The notes below the pieces were generated by a model that was given only the letters and a program-made list of their open reading frames with translations, did not search any database and had not been told where the DNA came from. Both the position numbers and the translations under genes were made by a program. From assembly GCA_025352125.1 (NCBI GenBank), contig JANXTZ010000011.1:1-64000 (forward strand): a stretch of DNA of 64,000 nt. The letters run 5' to 3'. Of this stretch, positions 52,597-62,273 are shown one piece after another. Source of the stretch: Deinococcales bacterium (GTDB lineage: Bacteria; Deinococcota; Deinococci; Deinococcales; JAAFIG01). How positions within the stretch are numbered: the first letter of the stretch is position 1; each line of letters starts with the position of its first letter.

Positions 52597-53331
52597 GTGA
52601 AAGCCATGATCGTCTCGAGCGACATTGCTCGTGCCAGAGCTTTGATGCTCGACATGCAGTTTGAAGGCTTTCAAGCCGAAATTGCGCCCAGCGCCATGTA
52701 CGCCACCAGCATTCTGGAGCGGTCACAACCCGATGTGGTGGTCAGCGACCTCGAGTTGCCAGACTTGAGCGGCGCGGATTTGCACGAGATTGTTCGAGGC
52801 GATCCGGCATTAAAAGCCACCGCGTTTATTTTGCTGGCAGACCAAAAGCCCGAGGGTCTGGAAACAAACAACAACGACATTGTGCTGCCCCTCTCGAGCA
52901 CGGTCAGTGAAATCAGTTTGATTGCCAAGCGTCTGGTCGAGGAGGTCATGCGTCAGGTCAATTTTGAGGTGTCCATGAGCAGCATCCGCGAGCCGTCCAT
53001 CGGGGGGTCGCTCGATGATGCGGATTTACTCAACCTGTTGCAGTGGTTGGCGAAATCGGGCAGCACCGGCAAATTGCGGATTCAACTGGGCGATCAAAAC
53101 AGTTTTATTTTCTTCGTCCAGGGACGCCCGATTCATTCAGAGCACCAGGGTCGAATTGGCGAGGAAGCCGTGCTGCGCCTTTGCGTCCACGCCAACGACT
53201 CGACCAACGGACGGTTTTACTTTGAAACCCTAGAACCCGTCAGTCTGGAGTTGCAAACCAAAACCATTCGCAAGAGTTTGTTTCAATTGCTGCTCGAGTT
53301 ATCCAGTTTTGAATCGCATCCAACAAAATAA
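52597..53331 (+). CDS. Receiver-PATAN (DUF4388) protein with degenerate receiver
   Basis: 244 aa from GTG at 52597; ATG at 52606 is an alternative. Residues 1-120 form a receiver: the acceptor Asp51 is kept (VVVSDLELP). The N-terminal acidic pair is only partly kept (VSSD), and the conserved Lys is replaced (IVLPLSST where KP is expected). The C-terminal half, from about residue 135, is a PATAN domain: LLNLLQWLAKSGSTGKLRI and FIFFVQGRPIHSEHQGRIGEEA. PATAN regulators such as PixE and PatA act in cyanobacterial phototaxis and pilus control. Last gene of the operon, followed by a strong terminator. Confidence 0.8.
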   Translation: MKAMIVSSDIARARALMLDMQFEGFQAEIAPSAMYATSILERSQPDVVVSDLELPDLSGADLHEIVRGDPALKATAFILLADQKPEGLETNNNDIVLPLSSTVSEISLIAKRLVEEVMRQVNFEVSMSSIREPSIGGSLDDADLLNLLQWLAKSGSTGKLRIQLGDQNSFIFFVQGRPIHSEHQGRIGEEAVLRLCVHANDSTNGRFYFETLEPVSLELQTKTIRKSLFQLLLELSSFESHPTK

Positions 53332-53363
53332 AAAGGCGCAGATCACTGCGCCTTTTTTGTTAC
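53332..53363 (+). terminator. Intrinsic terminator after the chemosensory operon
   Basis: AAAAGGCGCAG-ATCA-CTGCGCCTTTTTT, a perfect stem with flanking A and T runs. It serves both the operon and the convergent lon gene. Confidence 0.92.
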
Positions 53364-53372
53364 CCACCGTTT

Positions 53373-55886
53373 TTATGCCCGTGTGCTTGGCGCTTGGGAT
53401 TTAGTTTTGCGGGGCGTCTTTGGTTTGATGTCGCTGATGACCGTTCGCTCAAGCGCTTTCAACCCTCCAACCAGCGCAATCTCGAGCGCCTGATCGAGGT
53501 TTTCGACGGCGTGAAAGCCCATGTTTCGCCGCAGGTGCGCCGGAATTTCTTGCAGGTCTGCCTCGTTGGCTTTGGGCAAGATCACGTGCTTGATGCCCGC
53601 GCGTCGTGCGCCCAAAACTTTTTCTTTCAGTCCGCCAATTGGCAGCACACGCCCCGTCAAGGTGATCTCGCCGGTCATGCTGACATCGTGGCGGGCTGGA
53701 ACGTTCGTCAGGGCGCTGATGAGGCTTGTGGTCAGCGCCACGCCCGCACTCGGTCCTTCCTTGGGGATTGCCCCCGCAGGAATATGAACATGAATTTCGG
53801 ATTCATCGATGTGCGAGGCTGGAATGTTAAACCTTGCGGCGTTTTTCTTGGCGTAACTTAAGGCCGCCCGAGCGCTCTCTTTCATCACGTCGCCGAGTTG
53901 CCCCGTCAAGACCAGACCGCGACCTGGCATGACGCTGGTTTCGACGAACAAGATATCGCCGCCGACTGGCGTGTAGAACATGCCGGTGCTGACGCCAACC
54001 ATGTCTTCCTTGCCCTCAACCTCAATCTGATGTCGGGACGGTCCAATAAATTTTTCCAAGTCATTCTCGCCGATTCGCACGCGTTTGATGTCACCCGTCG
54101 CAACCTTGCGTGCCGCTTTGCGCAATAACGTCCCAATCTCGCGCTCGAGGTTGCGCACGCCAGCCTCGCGGGTGTAATTCTGAATCAGTTTTTGCAGCGC
54201 GGCATCGGTCACCAAAATCTGGTTGTCTTTCAACCCATTCTCGAGCGTCTGACGCGGCATCAGGTATTTCTTGGCAATCTCGAGTTTTTCGGATTCGATA
54301 TAGGAGTTAAACTCGATAAATTCCATGCGGTCCAGGAGCGGCGCGGGAATTTGCTCTGGGTAATTGGCGGTGGCGATGAACATGACCTCGGAGAGATCAA
54401 ACGGCACGCCGAGGTAATGATCGACAAACGTCGAGTTTTGCGCTGGGTCGAGCACCTCGAGCAGCGCACTGCTCGGGTCGCCCTGATAAGAACTGCCGAG
54501 CTTGTCAATTTCATCGAGCAAGAAGACAGGATTTTTCGTGCCCGCCGTTTTTAAACCCTGAATGATCCGCCCAGGCAACGCGCCAATGTAGGTGCGCCGA
54601 TGCCCGCGAATGTCCGCCTCGTCTCGAGCGCCGCCCAACGAAATGCGCACGTACTTGCGCCCCAAGGACTTGGCAATGCTTTTGGCAATGCTGGTCTTGC
54701 CCACGCCAGGCGGTCCAACGAACACCAGAATCGGACCCTTGTTGACCTCACTCGCCTCGAGTTCGCCCTTGGCGGCACGGGATTTGCGCAGTTGACGCAC
54801 CGCCAAAAACTCGAGGATGCGGTCTTTGACTTTCTCGAGTCCAAAATGATCCTCGTCCAAGATTTTGGTCGCATCACTCAACTCGAGTTGATCGTCACTT
54901 CTGGCGTTCCACGGCAGTTCGGTGATCCAGGTCAGGTAGGTCCGAATCACGCTGGCTTCGGCGCTGTCGGGGTGCATTCTCGCCATGCGGTTGATCTCAC
55001 GGTCAACCTCGCGCTGCACCTCCTCGACCAGACCGAGCGCCGCAATCTTGGAACGGAACAATTCAACCTCGTCCTCGCCGTCCTCCTCGCCGCGCAATTC
55101 CTTTTGAATCGCCTTCATCTGCTCGCGCAAGAAATACTCGCGTTGGTTCTTGTCGATCTCGTCCTTGACCTGCCCCTGAATGCGTTTTTGCATCTCGCCC
55201 AGCTCGAGTTCGCTGTCCAAGAGCACCAACACCCGCTTCAAACGATCACGCACGTCGAGCGCCTCGAGAATTCCCTGACGGTCATCGAGTTTTAAATCCA
55301 GGTTGAACGCAATGTTGTCGGCAAACTGCCCGGGATGCTCGAGTCCGACGATAAAACCGACCGTGTCCACGGGCAGGTTTTTGCCGTTTTTCAGAACATC
55401 GTTAAAGCGCCGATCAAGCTCGCGTTTTAAAGCTTGCGTCTCAATTTCTTCGACGTGGGTGTCCTCGAGAACCTCGAGTTCGGCTTCAATGTACTCGACG
55501 CCAAAATGATACCTCAGCACGCGCACGCGGCTTTGGGCTTGCACCAGCGTCTCCACCGTGCCGTCAGGATTTTTGCGCATTCTCAAAATATTGCAGAGCG
55601 TGCCGATCACAAACAAATCGCCCGCGCCAGGATTTTCGATGTCCTTGTCGCGCTGCGAGACGATCAAAATGGTTTTTGCGCCGTCCACCGCCGCCTGAAT
55701 CGCGTTGACGCTGATCGGGCGTCCCGCCGCCACCGACTGCATGATGCCAGGATAAATCACGCTGCCCAAGACTGGACAGACTGGAGCCCTTAGCGTGTCG
55801 GCGCTCGGGTTTTTGTTTTTTGGTTTGGGTGTTTGAACGTTGACTATAGAATCGTCGGTTTTTTTCTTGCGCGGTGCTCGAGGCAT
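53373..55886 (-). CDS. lon: ATP-dependent protease Lon
   Basis: 837 aa, standard LonA length. Degrades damaged and selected regulatory proteins in the cytoplasm. N-terminal Lon substrate domain (residues about 30-240), coiled-coil region, AAA+ domain with Walker [12 protein letters not shown] (about 390) and Walker [10 protein letters not shown]. The C-terminal protease has Ser in [11 protein letters not shown] and Lys in [16 protein letters not shown], the Ser-Lys dyad. The N-terminus has a basic PKPKNKNP stretch. It converges on the chemosensory operon. Confidence 0.96.
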   Translation of the reverse strand: MPRAPRKKKTDDSIVNVQTPKPKNKNPSADTLRAPVCPVLGSVIYPGIMQSVAAGRPISVNAIQAAVDGAKTILIVSQRDKDIENPGAGDLFVIGTLCNILRMRKNPDGTVETLVQAQSRVRVLRYHFGVEYIEAELEVLEDTHVEEIETQALKRELDRRFNDVLKNGKNLPVDTVGFIVGLEHPGQFADNIAFNLDLKLDDRQGILEALDVRDRLKRVLVLLDSELELGEMQKRIQGQVKDEIDKNQREYFLREQMKAIQKELRGEEDGEDEVELFRSKIAALGLVEEVQREVDREINRMARMHPDSAEASVIRTYLTWITELPWNARSDDQLELSDATKILDEDHFGLEKVKDRILEFLAVRQLRKSRAAKGELEASEVNKGPILVFVGPPGVGKTSIAKSIAKSLGRKYVRISLGGARDEADIRGHRRTYIGALPGRIIQGLKTAGTKNPVFLLDEIDKLGSSYQGDPSSALLEVLDPAQNSTFVDHYLGVPFDLSEVMFIATANYPEQIPAPLLDRMEFIEFNSYIESEKLEIAKKYLMPRQTLENGLKDNQILVTDAALQKLIQNYTREAGVRNLEREIGTLLRKAARKVATGDIKRVRIGENDLEKFIGPSRHQIEVEGKEDMVGVSTGMFYTPVGGDILFVETSVMPGRGLVLTGQLGDVMKESARAALSYAKKNAARFNIPASHIDESEIHVHIPAGAIPKEGPSAGVALTTSLISALTNVPARHDVSMTGEITLTGRVLPIGGLKEKVLGARRAGIKHVILPKANEADLQEIPAHLRRNMGFHAVENLDQALEIALVGGLKALERTVISDIKPKTPRKTKSQAPSTRA

Positions 55887-55991
55887 GGTTGCTCCTTCTT
55901 GAAAGCGGCTAAAACTTGAGTGTAGTTATATCAAGGTTTCTGGGTATGTGTTTGTGAACTAGGTGAAGATTCGTTGAGGATGAGCGGTCAG

Positions 55992-56687
55992 CTAAAAACC
56001 TTCGCCTGCGGTCAACGCGCCAAGAATCGCTATCGGCGCGGTTTCTGCGCGTAAAATCCTCGGTCCCAATCCAACCCGAACAAAACCTCGGGTCTCGAGC
56101 CATTGTATTTCAGAACCCGAGAAACCACCCTCACAACCAGTCGCAATCGTTATCGGCACAGCCCAATCATAGGCTTCTCGCGGTTTCAAACTCGAACCAG
56201 GATGCGCCACCAAGCCGCAAGTGACAGGCTCGAGGTTTTTGAGTTTGATGGGGGAGAGGACGAGCGGGGTGACAGCGCGGCGGCATTGCTTGCTGGCTTC
56301 GAGTGCCACCCGCTGCAAACGCTCGAGTTTTTGCGCACCGATTTCTTTGAGGTCGCTGTGTTCGGTAACAAGCAACTGAAACCTCATTACGCCCAATTCT
56401 GTCGCGCCACGCACGACCTCGGCAAGTTTGTCACCTTTTAAAAGCGCGATGGCAAGGGTAATTTCTTGTGGCGGCTCGAGGTTGACGACCCGAGATTCCC
56501 CAACTCGCAATGTGATTGTAAAATCCTCGAGCGCCAATATTTTTGCGTCCGCCTCGAGTCCCGCGCCGTCGAACAGCGTGATGGTATCGCCGACGTCAGC
56601 CCGTAAAACCCGCAAATGCGCCGCCTCAGCACCCGTTAATTTGGCTTCAGGCTCGAGCTTGGCTACAAATGCCCGATGCGACCTCAT
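55992..56687 (-). CDS. rsmE: 16S rRNA (uracil-1498-N3)-methyltransferase
   Basis: 231 aa. Adds a methyl group at N3 of U1498 in 16S rRNA, late in 30S assembly. It has the RsmE order: a PUA-like N-terminal domain, with AHLRVLRADVGDTITLFDG. The SPOUT knot domain contains KLAEVVRGATELGV, AVPITIATGCEGGFS and LGPRILRAETAP. Overlaps the S41 peptidase stop by 4 bases (ATGA), so it is translated as part of the prmA-S41-rsmE operon. Confidence 0.95.
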   Translation of the reverse strand: MRSHRAFVAKLEPEAKLTGAEAAHLRVLRADVGDTITLFDGAGLEADAKILALEDFTITLRVGESRVVNLEPPQEITLAIALLKGDKLAEVVRGATELGVMRFQLLVTEHSDLKEIGAQKLERLQRVALEASKQCRRAVTPLVLSPIKLKNLEPVTCGLVAHPGSSLKPREAYDWAVPITIATGCEGGFSGSEIQWLETRGFVRVGLGPRILRAETAPIAILGALTAGEGF

Positions 56688-57916
56688 TTCAGCATCTCGA
56701 GCGCCCTCAACAGAATCAGATCACGACCTTGCGACAACGCTGCCATGTCGTCCGTCATGACCACATCGGGAGTCACGCGTTCAGGGTGGGGCACTCCCGC
56801 CAAATTGCTCGAGCGTCCGCTGGTCACGGCAAGGCTCGAGCCTCCTGGTAACGGGAAAATCGAGGTGCTGGTGTTGAGCACACCTGCCGTAGACTCGCCA
56901 ATCACCTTGGCACGCTGCGTTTCCTGCAAGAAAAACGCCATGTACTCGGCGGCGCTTCTCGAGATGTGATTGGTCAGCACCACCACAGGTTGCGTCCAAT
57001 TTGCGGGATCGACAATTTTAAAACCGCTGTTGGCAATTTCGCCATTTTGATAGACGATCTTGCCTTTGCCTCGAACACTTTCAAACTGCGTGCCGACAGG
57101 CTCAACGAAGGCTCCAGCCGCCGCCACACTCTCATAGCCGCTGCCGCCACCAGAACCGCGCACGTCCAGAATAATGGCTTTGGCTTTGGCGGCTTGGGCT
57201 TGCTTGACAAATTTGTGAACGCTCGAGGCAATCAAACCACCAGTCAGGTACTGATAAAAAGTGATGATCGCCACGCCGTCAGACCTTAATTCATAACTTG
57301 GCAACCACGGTTTTAATTCGGCAGGCTCAAGCTTCACGGTTTTATGCTCATTGCCAAGATGCGAAACCTCGAGCGCGATGGTCTGCTTGTCAAACTCGAG
57401 TTTGGTGATGGCGTTGACGGCTTCGCTGGCGGATTTGAATTGCTCGAGTGAAACGCCACCCACCGCCCAGACCAGATCGCCGCGCTCGATTCCCGCCAGT
57501 TTGGCAGGACTGCCCTCGAGAAGCCGCGTCACCACCAGGGCGCTGGCATCGGGCAAGGGCGCAAACTTCAGACCAACCATCGGCAGCGGCGCATTGTCCG
57601 AATTAGCCACAAATTGCGCCCAGGCAATCGGCGTTAACCGAAAGGTATGCCCGTCAGCGACGCTCGAGAGGACACTATCTAGCGTTGTTTCGCCAACAGA
57701 AAATGGACACGGCAAAACGTCTTTGCAGGCAAGCTCGAGCCTGGCACTGGCATTTTGATTTAAAGCATTGAAGTCAATTTGTGCAAAGCCAAAATAGCGT
57801 TCCTCGAGCGTTGTTAACGCCTCGTCGATCAGATACTGCGCCGGACTTGGCGCTTGCGCGATTGAAAAGCTTGCCAGTGTGACGATTGAGACCAAAACAG
57901 CCAGGAACTTACGCAT
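56684..57916 (-). CDS. Exported S41-family (C-terminal processing) peptidase with PDZ domain
   Basis: 410 aa. Signal peptide MRKFLAVLVSIVTLASFSIAQA. A PDZ-like region is at about residues 105-190 (LAGIERGDLVWAVGG). The serine-protease core includes KAIILDVRGSGGG, VVLTNHISRSAAEYMAFFL with the nucleophilic Ser in the SRSAAE context, and AKVIGESTAGVLN. The Lys partner is not unambiguous in this subset. Enzymes of this type trim proteins at the C-terminus in the periplasm. It lies between prmA and rsmE with a 4-base overlap to rsmE. Confidence 0.85.
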   Translation of the reverse strand: MRKFLAVLVSIVTLASFSIAQAPSPAQYLIDEALTTLEERYFGFAQIDFNALNQNASARLELACKDVLPCPFSVGETTLDSVLSSVADGHTFRLTPIAWAQFVANSDNAPLPMVGLKFAPLPDASALVVTRLLEGSPAKLAGIERGDLVWAVGGVSLEQFKSASEAVNAITKLEFDKQTIALEVSHLGNEHKTVKLEPAELKPWLPSYELRSDGVAIITFYQYLTGGLIASSVHKFVKQAQAAKAKAIILDVRGSGGGSGYESVAAAGAFVEPVGTQFESVRGKGKIVYQNGEIANSGFKIVDPANWTQPVVVLTNHISRSAAEYMAFFLQETQRAKVIGESTAGVLNTSTSIFPLPGGSSLAVTSGRSSNLAGVPHPERVTPDVVMTDDMAALSQGRDLILLRALEMLK

Positions 57917-57944
57917 GTTTAAAGTCTACCGCCCCAACCTGAGA

Positions 57945-58775
57945 TCAGACTGACTTTCGCGCCTCGAGCAAGACCCAATCGCCATCTTGAACGCGCCGCA
58001 CAAATTCAAACCTTTCACGGTCTAGCGCCTCCATCACCATCGTCTCGCGTCCGCTCGAGGTGTCCCAGGTCACCTGCTCGCCCGCATCGGCTTGACCCGT
58101 TCCCGCCATGATGCCCGTCATCAGCAGCAAGCCTCCAGGCTCGAGTGCAACCTTGTACTGAGACATCAACAGGTCGTGCAACTCGGCAAACAAATTTGCG
58201 ACCAGCACATCAAATGGCGCTCGAGGCAGCACCGTCTCGAGGATGCCACCCACAAATTCGGCATCAACATTGTTTTTCGCGGCGTTGTCTCGAGCCACAG
58301 GCACGGTGCTTGCGTCGTTGTCCACAGCCAGAACCTGCGCCCCAAGTTTCGCTGCCACCAGCGCCAGAATCCCACTGCCCGAACCGACATCGAGCACCCG
58401 TTTATGCTCGAGATTGTGATCTTGCAACGCTAAAATCGCCATGCGCGTCGTCTCGTGCTGACCCGTGCCAAAGGCAAAACCAGGCTCGAGATCAATCACG
58501 ATCTTGTCGCTGGTCGCCTTGAGGCTCAAATCCCAACCGGGATTGATGATGACTTTTCCAATCGTGACCGGTTTCAAACTTGCACGGTACTGCGCGATCC
58601 AATCGGTGTCGTCCGCCTCGAGCCACGTGCCAGCAAACGGTAACTCGAGCCGAGATTCAAAATAGACCAGCACCTGCCCGTCACGCTCCTCGAGTCCCTG
58701 CGCCCCAGCCTCCCACAGGGCAGGCGTGAGGTGATCAAGGGTCTCGAGCGATCCTGGAATTTGGTAAATTAGCAC
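57945..58775 (-). CDS. prmA: Ribosomal protein L11 methyltransferase
   Basis: 276 aa, GTG start. Methylates lysines and the N-terminus of ribosomal protein L11. The N-terminal substrate-binding part is followed by the methyltransferase core: VLDVGSGSGILALVAAKLG (SAM motif), DNDASTVPVARDN, VLVANLFAEL. First gene of the operon with the S41 peptidase and rsmE. The L11 and 16S methyltransferases are often neighbours, so the peptidase is the unusual member. Confidence 0.93.
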   Translation of the reverse strand: MLIYQIPGSLETLDHLTPALWEAGAQGLEERDGQVLVYFESRLELPFAGTWLEADDTDWIAQYRASLKPVTIGKVIINPGWDLSLKATSDKIVIDLEPGFAFGTGQHETTRMAILALQDHNLEHKRVLDVGSGSGILALVAAKLGAQVLAVDNDASTVPVARDNAAKNNVDAEFVGGILETVLPRAPFDVLVANLFAELHDLLMSQYKVALEPGGLLLMTGIMAGTGQADAGEQVTWDTSSGRETMVMEALDRERFEFVRRVQDGDWVLLEARKSV

Positions 58776-58877
58776 CCGCGCATTCTGACACGCTTGAGAA
58801 CGCTCGGGTTTTTATTCGAGAATTCGTGTGCCGTTTAAGGTGAAAGCCTCATCCAGACCGCACACGAATTTTGCGGA

Positions 58878-61364
58878 TCACTTCCCAAGCACCAATTGAT
58901 ACTTCCAGGTGTAATTCTCGTCCGAGTTTAGACTCGAGCCGTCCATCGTCAGCCCGTCGCCACCCACCTGTTGCCACCCCTGCGAGAATGGGTCGTAAAC
59001 TGGCATCCAGGTGAAAGCCTGGACATCTTGAGGGGCGGGAACGGTGCTGTCGGGCGGGCAGTTGACCTCTTTGACTTGATAGGGCTTGTTGACCAACGAC
59101 ACGCCAGCAAAAGTGTAAGCCCGGTAAGCCTTGCCGCTCAGGATGCCCGAATAGACCAGCAGACCACCCGTGCTCGGAACATTGCCGCTCGAGCTGCCCT
59201 GAAAACTGCATCCATCGCCAGCATCGCCAGAAACCGTGATGCTGGCAGAGCCGGTGCTCGCAAGAAAGGTGTAGCCGATAAAAAAGTGTTTTTTGCCCGT
59301 CGCGTCGCTCGCAGCCCCTCCCTGCCCGGTGGCGCTAAAATTTTGGACTGCGATTTCCTCGTGCTCCAACATGGCGCTCGGACGGCTTTTGGCGGTCATG
59401 CCGCCGCTCGGCAGTTTGGCGCAACCCATGTTCGAGGCGTACATTTTTGGTCCCAAGCCGTCCACGTTGACCGGACCTCCAGTTGGATTGCTGACGATCA
59501 ACACGATTTCATCGAGCTGTTCGCTGGGCTTGTCGCGGCAAAAAACCTTCACGGCATCTTTTGACCAGTCCTCATATGCCTGCCACACCCCGCCAATTTT
59601 GACCAGCGCCTGTGTGACCAGACCGTTGGGTTGCGCCGCGTCGCTGGCGACGAAAGTTTCACCGTCCGGCAGGGCATATGGTTCGCCCAAGTCCTTCATG
59701 TTTTCTCGGCTGACTTTGAAATTCGCGCCGTTGTAAAAAGCCACCGTGCGAGCCGTGTCGCTCGAGAATTTAAGGTCAAAATAGGCACTCGACAGACGCT
59801 CGAGTTTGGCGGGCAGTTCAAGGTTCTCGATTTTATCTGGAGACAGCGCACCAATTTCGTGCTTGACCTTGTTAAAATCGGTTTGTTCGTTAAACGGACG
59901 GATGCCCAATTGATCCCACGCCGCAAACGATTTCTCACCGTTGGCGCTCGAGTTCCACTCGCCATTCCACAGGCGGCGGGCGAATTTTGGAAATTGTTCG
60001 GTCAGTCCTCCCGACAGCGCCTTGTCCACAGCAAGAAGCGATTCGCTGGTGCTGGTGGTGTTTTCCCAAATGGCAGCGACCTTGGTTTCAGCTTCGGTTT
60101 TACCAACAAAAAATGGAAACAAGTACGCGCCGTAATCGCGGTGGCTGGTCTGATCCTCCAGCGAGAGCTGTGGGTTGAACGCGAACAACTCGAGTGCCCC
60201 TGGTGGACTTCGACGCTCGAGGTTGGAGTTTGGGTAGACGGCTTGGGTCGCCCAGGTGGCGCTGGCTTCGATCAACCAACCGTAATCCCAGTGGGCTGCT
60301 GCGGTGTTGTACGCCCATTGGCTGGCGTGCATGAATTCGTGCGCCGTGGTGGCGATCAAATCGTCGTTGGACAAAATTTTGTTGTCGATCAGAAGGTAAA
60401 CGCTGGCAAAACGATCCGCTGGGTATTTCTTGTCGGTTTCAGCCAAATCGCTGACGTTCTGCCCGTAAAACCGCATGTCCGCCAGGTAAATGTCGAGCTT
60501 GCCATTGCCACCACTGCACGGCGTCAAGCTGTCATCCTTGGGCGGAATCATGTGCACCCTTCCTATCAAGGCGGTCCAGATCGTGCTGTCAATTTCTGAC
60601 GCGATCAATTTGGCTCGAGGGGCGTCGATGCTGGCGCGGTCATGGGCGTACCAGACTTTGGCGTGAGTCCCCTCAATCGAATCCCAGGCGGGATCGACGC
60701 CAGCCACACAGTACGGCGGTGTACCACCCTCTGAGCCTGATGCCCTGCTGCCCGAGCGCGATTTGATGGCTGGATGCGAGCGATTCCAAAGCCAACTGCC
60801 CTGATAGGCGGGCGGGGTCAAAAACGGGGCAACAATATCTTGCGCGGCAGCGCTCAAACTGGCATACGACTTGATGGCAGCTTCCACGCCCGAAGACTCG
60901 AGCGATTCTGTGCCGCCCTGAAACTTGGCAGGCAAACGCGGGTCACCAAAATCGGCGAACAACTTGTACTCGGTGGCTTGCTCTGGTTGCAAATCACCTT
61001 TTGCCAGCGCCGCATCGATCAAATCTGCACTCGAGGGGCTGCTCGGGGTGTTGGCATCAACCGTGAGGCTCGTGCTGGCTTGACTCGAACCGCTTTCATT
61101 TGTGGCACTCAGGGTGTAGCTGACACTTGCCTTTGGTTGCACACCGATGCTGGACTTGCCGGTGACATCGCCCACGCCCTGGTCAATGCTGACGCTGCTG
61201 GCATCGGTCACGTTCCAGGTCAGGACGCTCGACCCTCCTGGCGCGATGCTGCTCGGACTGGCTGTAAACGCAACGATGCTGGGTTTGGCTTTTGGCGCTG
61301 GGGGACAGGCGGTCAACACACCGCAAAGAAATACTCCCAAAACGAAAATGGCTTTGCTGGACAT
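58878..61364 (-). CDS. Large lipoprotein with Ig-like domain and zinc metallopeptidase motif
   Basis: 828 aa from the ATG at 61364, preceded by GAGGAGG; the track start is five codons earlier. Lipoprotein signal MSSKAIFVLGVFLCGVLTAC. An Ig-like bacterial domain follows (VAFTASPSSIAPGGSSVLTW). Residues about 325-360 contain TAHEFMHASQWA and ATWATQAVYP, a HExxH-type zinc site, in a large region similar to peptidases of unknown specificity. It is anchored to the outer side of a membrane. The substrate is unknown. No domain is recognised in the C-terminal third. Confidence 0.7.
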   Translation of the reverse strand: MSSKAIFVLGVFLCGVLTACPPAPKAKPSIVAFTASPSSIAPGGSSVLTWNVTDASSVSIDQGVGDVTGKSSIGVQPKASVSYTLSATNESGSSQASTSLTVDANTPSSPSSADLIDAALAKGDLQPEQATEYKLFADFGDPRLPAKFQGGTESLESSGVEAAIKSYASLSAAAQDIVAPFLTPPAYQGSWLWNRSHPAIKSRSGSRASGSEGGTPPYCVAGVDPAWDSIEGTHAKVWYAHDRASIDAPRAKLIASEIDSTIWTALIGRVHMIPPKDDSLTPCSGGNGKLDIYLADMRFYGQNVSDLAETDKKYPADRFASVYLLIDNKILSNDDLIATTAHEFMHASQWAYNTAAAHWDYGWLIEASATWATQAVYPNSNLERRSPPGALELFAFNPQLSLEDQTSHRDYGAYLFPFFVGKTEAETKVAAIWENTTSTSESLLAVDKALSGGLTEQFPKFARRLWNGEWNSSANGEKSFAAWDQLGIRPFNEQTDFNKVKHEIGALSPDKIENLELPAKLERLSSAYFDLKFSSDTARTVAFYNGANFKVSRENMKDLGEPYALPDGETFVASDAAQPNGLVTQALVKIGGVWQAYEDWSKDAVKVFCRDKPSEQLDEIVLIVSNPTGGPVNVDGLGPKMYASNMGCAKLPSGGMTAKSRPSAMLEHEEIAVQNFSATGQGGAASDATGKKHFFIGYTFLASTGSASITVSGDAGDGCSFQGSSSGNVPSTGGLLVYSGILSGKAYRAYTFAGVSLVNKPYQVKEVNCPPDSTVPAPQDVQAFTWMPVYDPFSQGWQQVGGDGLTMDGSSLNSDENYTWKYQLVLGK

Positions 61365-61478
61365 TTGAATCCTCCTCAAATCTTGGCTCGAGCATCATCT
61401 TAAAGTCCAGGCGTTATTCCAACGTTATCCAGAACTCAAGTGTTTTGATCAAAATAACAGCACCGAACAAAAGTGGCA

Positions 61479-61998
61479 TCAAGCTCGAGATTCGAGGGTT
61501 TTGAGATAAGGCGCGAGCGCGACATCCCACCAGGATTTGCCGTTGGAAGACGCGTAGCGCCGAATTTGATGGTTTTTGACGTGTAATACCCGCATCTCGA
61601 GTCCAGAATTGTCATATACCGCAAACACATCTGCAATTTTGGCTGCGTGCGGAAGATTGACCATTGAACGTTCAAAACGCCGTTTAATGTCCTTGAGCGG
61701 AACTTCGTGCCGACCGTGTTGAACCCTTTGTTTTACGCGTTGAATGTTTCTTTGAACAACGTCCAAACCAACATATGCAAGGTCTAACAACCCAGCTCAG
61801 ACTTTTTGCAGTCTGCATCAACTCGAGATTGCCCTTGCTCGAAAGCTTGATTTCGAGCGTAAAATTTTGTCCCAATTTGAGATAATCCTGTTGACTTCCC
61901 AGCACGATTCGAGCAGCTTGAATGGCTGATCTGGACGTATCAATAGGGTTTAAATCTCGAGCGATGGCATCAGGATCAAGAATGCGGTGTCTTAACCT
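61479..61998 (-). pseudogene. Decayed zeta-type toxin (AAA family ATPase-like) gene
   Basis: Two reading frames together spell a zeta-toxin-like protein. The first (about 61810-61998) gives ILDPDAIARDLNP, then GQNFTLEIKLSSKGNLELM. The second (61479-61790) gives AYVGLDVVQRNIQRVKQRVQHGRHEVPLKDIKRRFERS and VFAVYDNSG. They need a frameshift around 61790-61815. The N-terminal P-loop (GPNGAGKST type) is missing upstream, where the antitoxin-like gene ends. It is therefore an inactive remnant, although the ORF fragments could still be made as short proteins. Confidence 0.7.
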
Positions 61999-62255
61999 GC
62001 ATTCAAACGACTCAATTCGCGCACAATATCAAAATCGGCTTTTGGTTTACCCGTGAACCGAATTTCAAAACGATCACCGTTTGGTTTTTCCAAAGCATGA
62101 ACTTTCAAATACGCAACGAAATAAAAAATATCAAGCCCTTTGCTTTGTAACCTGGCGATTGCCTCCAACGACGCGTCTTGAGCCGCAAAATCATCATCAC
62201 CAAACAACTCTGGCAAGTCTTCAACCTCGAGTTGCGAAATTGGGTTATCGATCAT
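61992..62255 (-). CDS. Small acidic protein, probable antitoxin remnant of the zeta-type locus
   Basis: 87 aa, ATG at 62255 with GGAGG 6 bases upstream. Acidic N-terminus (MIDNPISQLEVEDLPELFGDDDFA) and a C-terminal EIRFTGKPKADFDIVRELSRL. It directly precedes the decayed toxin with a small overlap, the usual antitoxin-toxin order. Its function after toxin loss is unclear. Confidence 0.55.
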   Translation of the reverse strand: MIDNPISQLEVEDLPELFGDDDFAAQDASLEAIARLQSKGLDIFYFVAYLKVHALEKPNGDRFEIRFTGKPKADFDIVRELSRLNAG

Positions 62256-62273
62256 GATAAACCTCCAAAAAAA

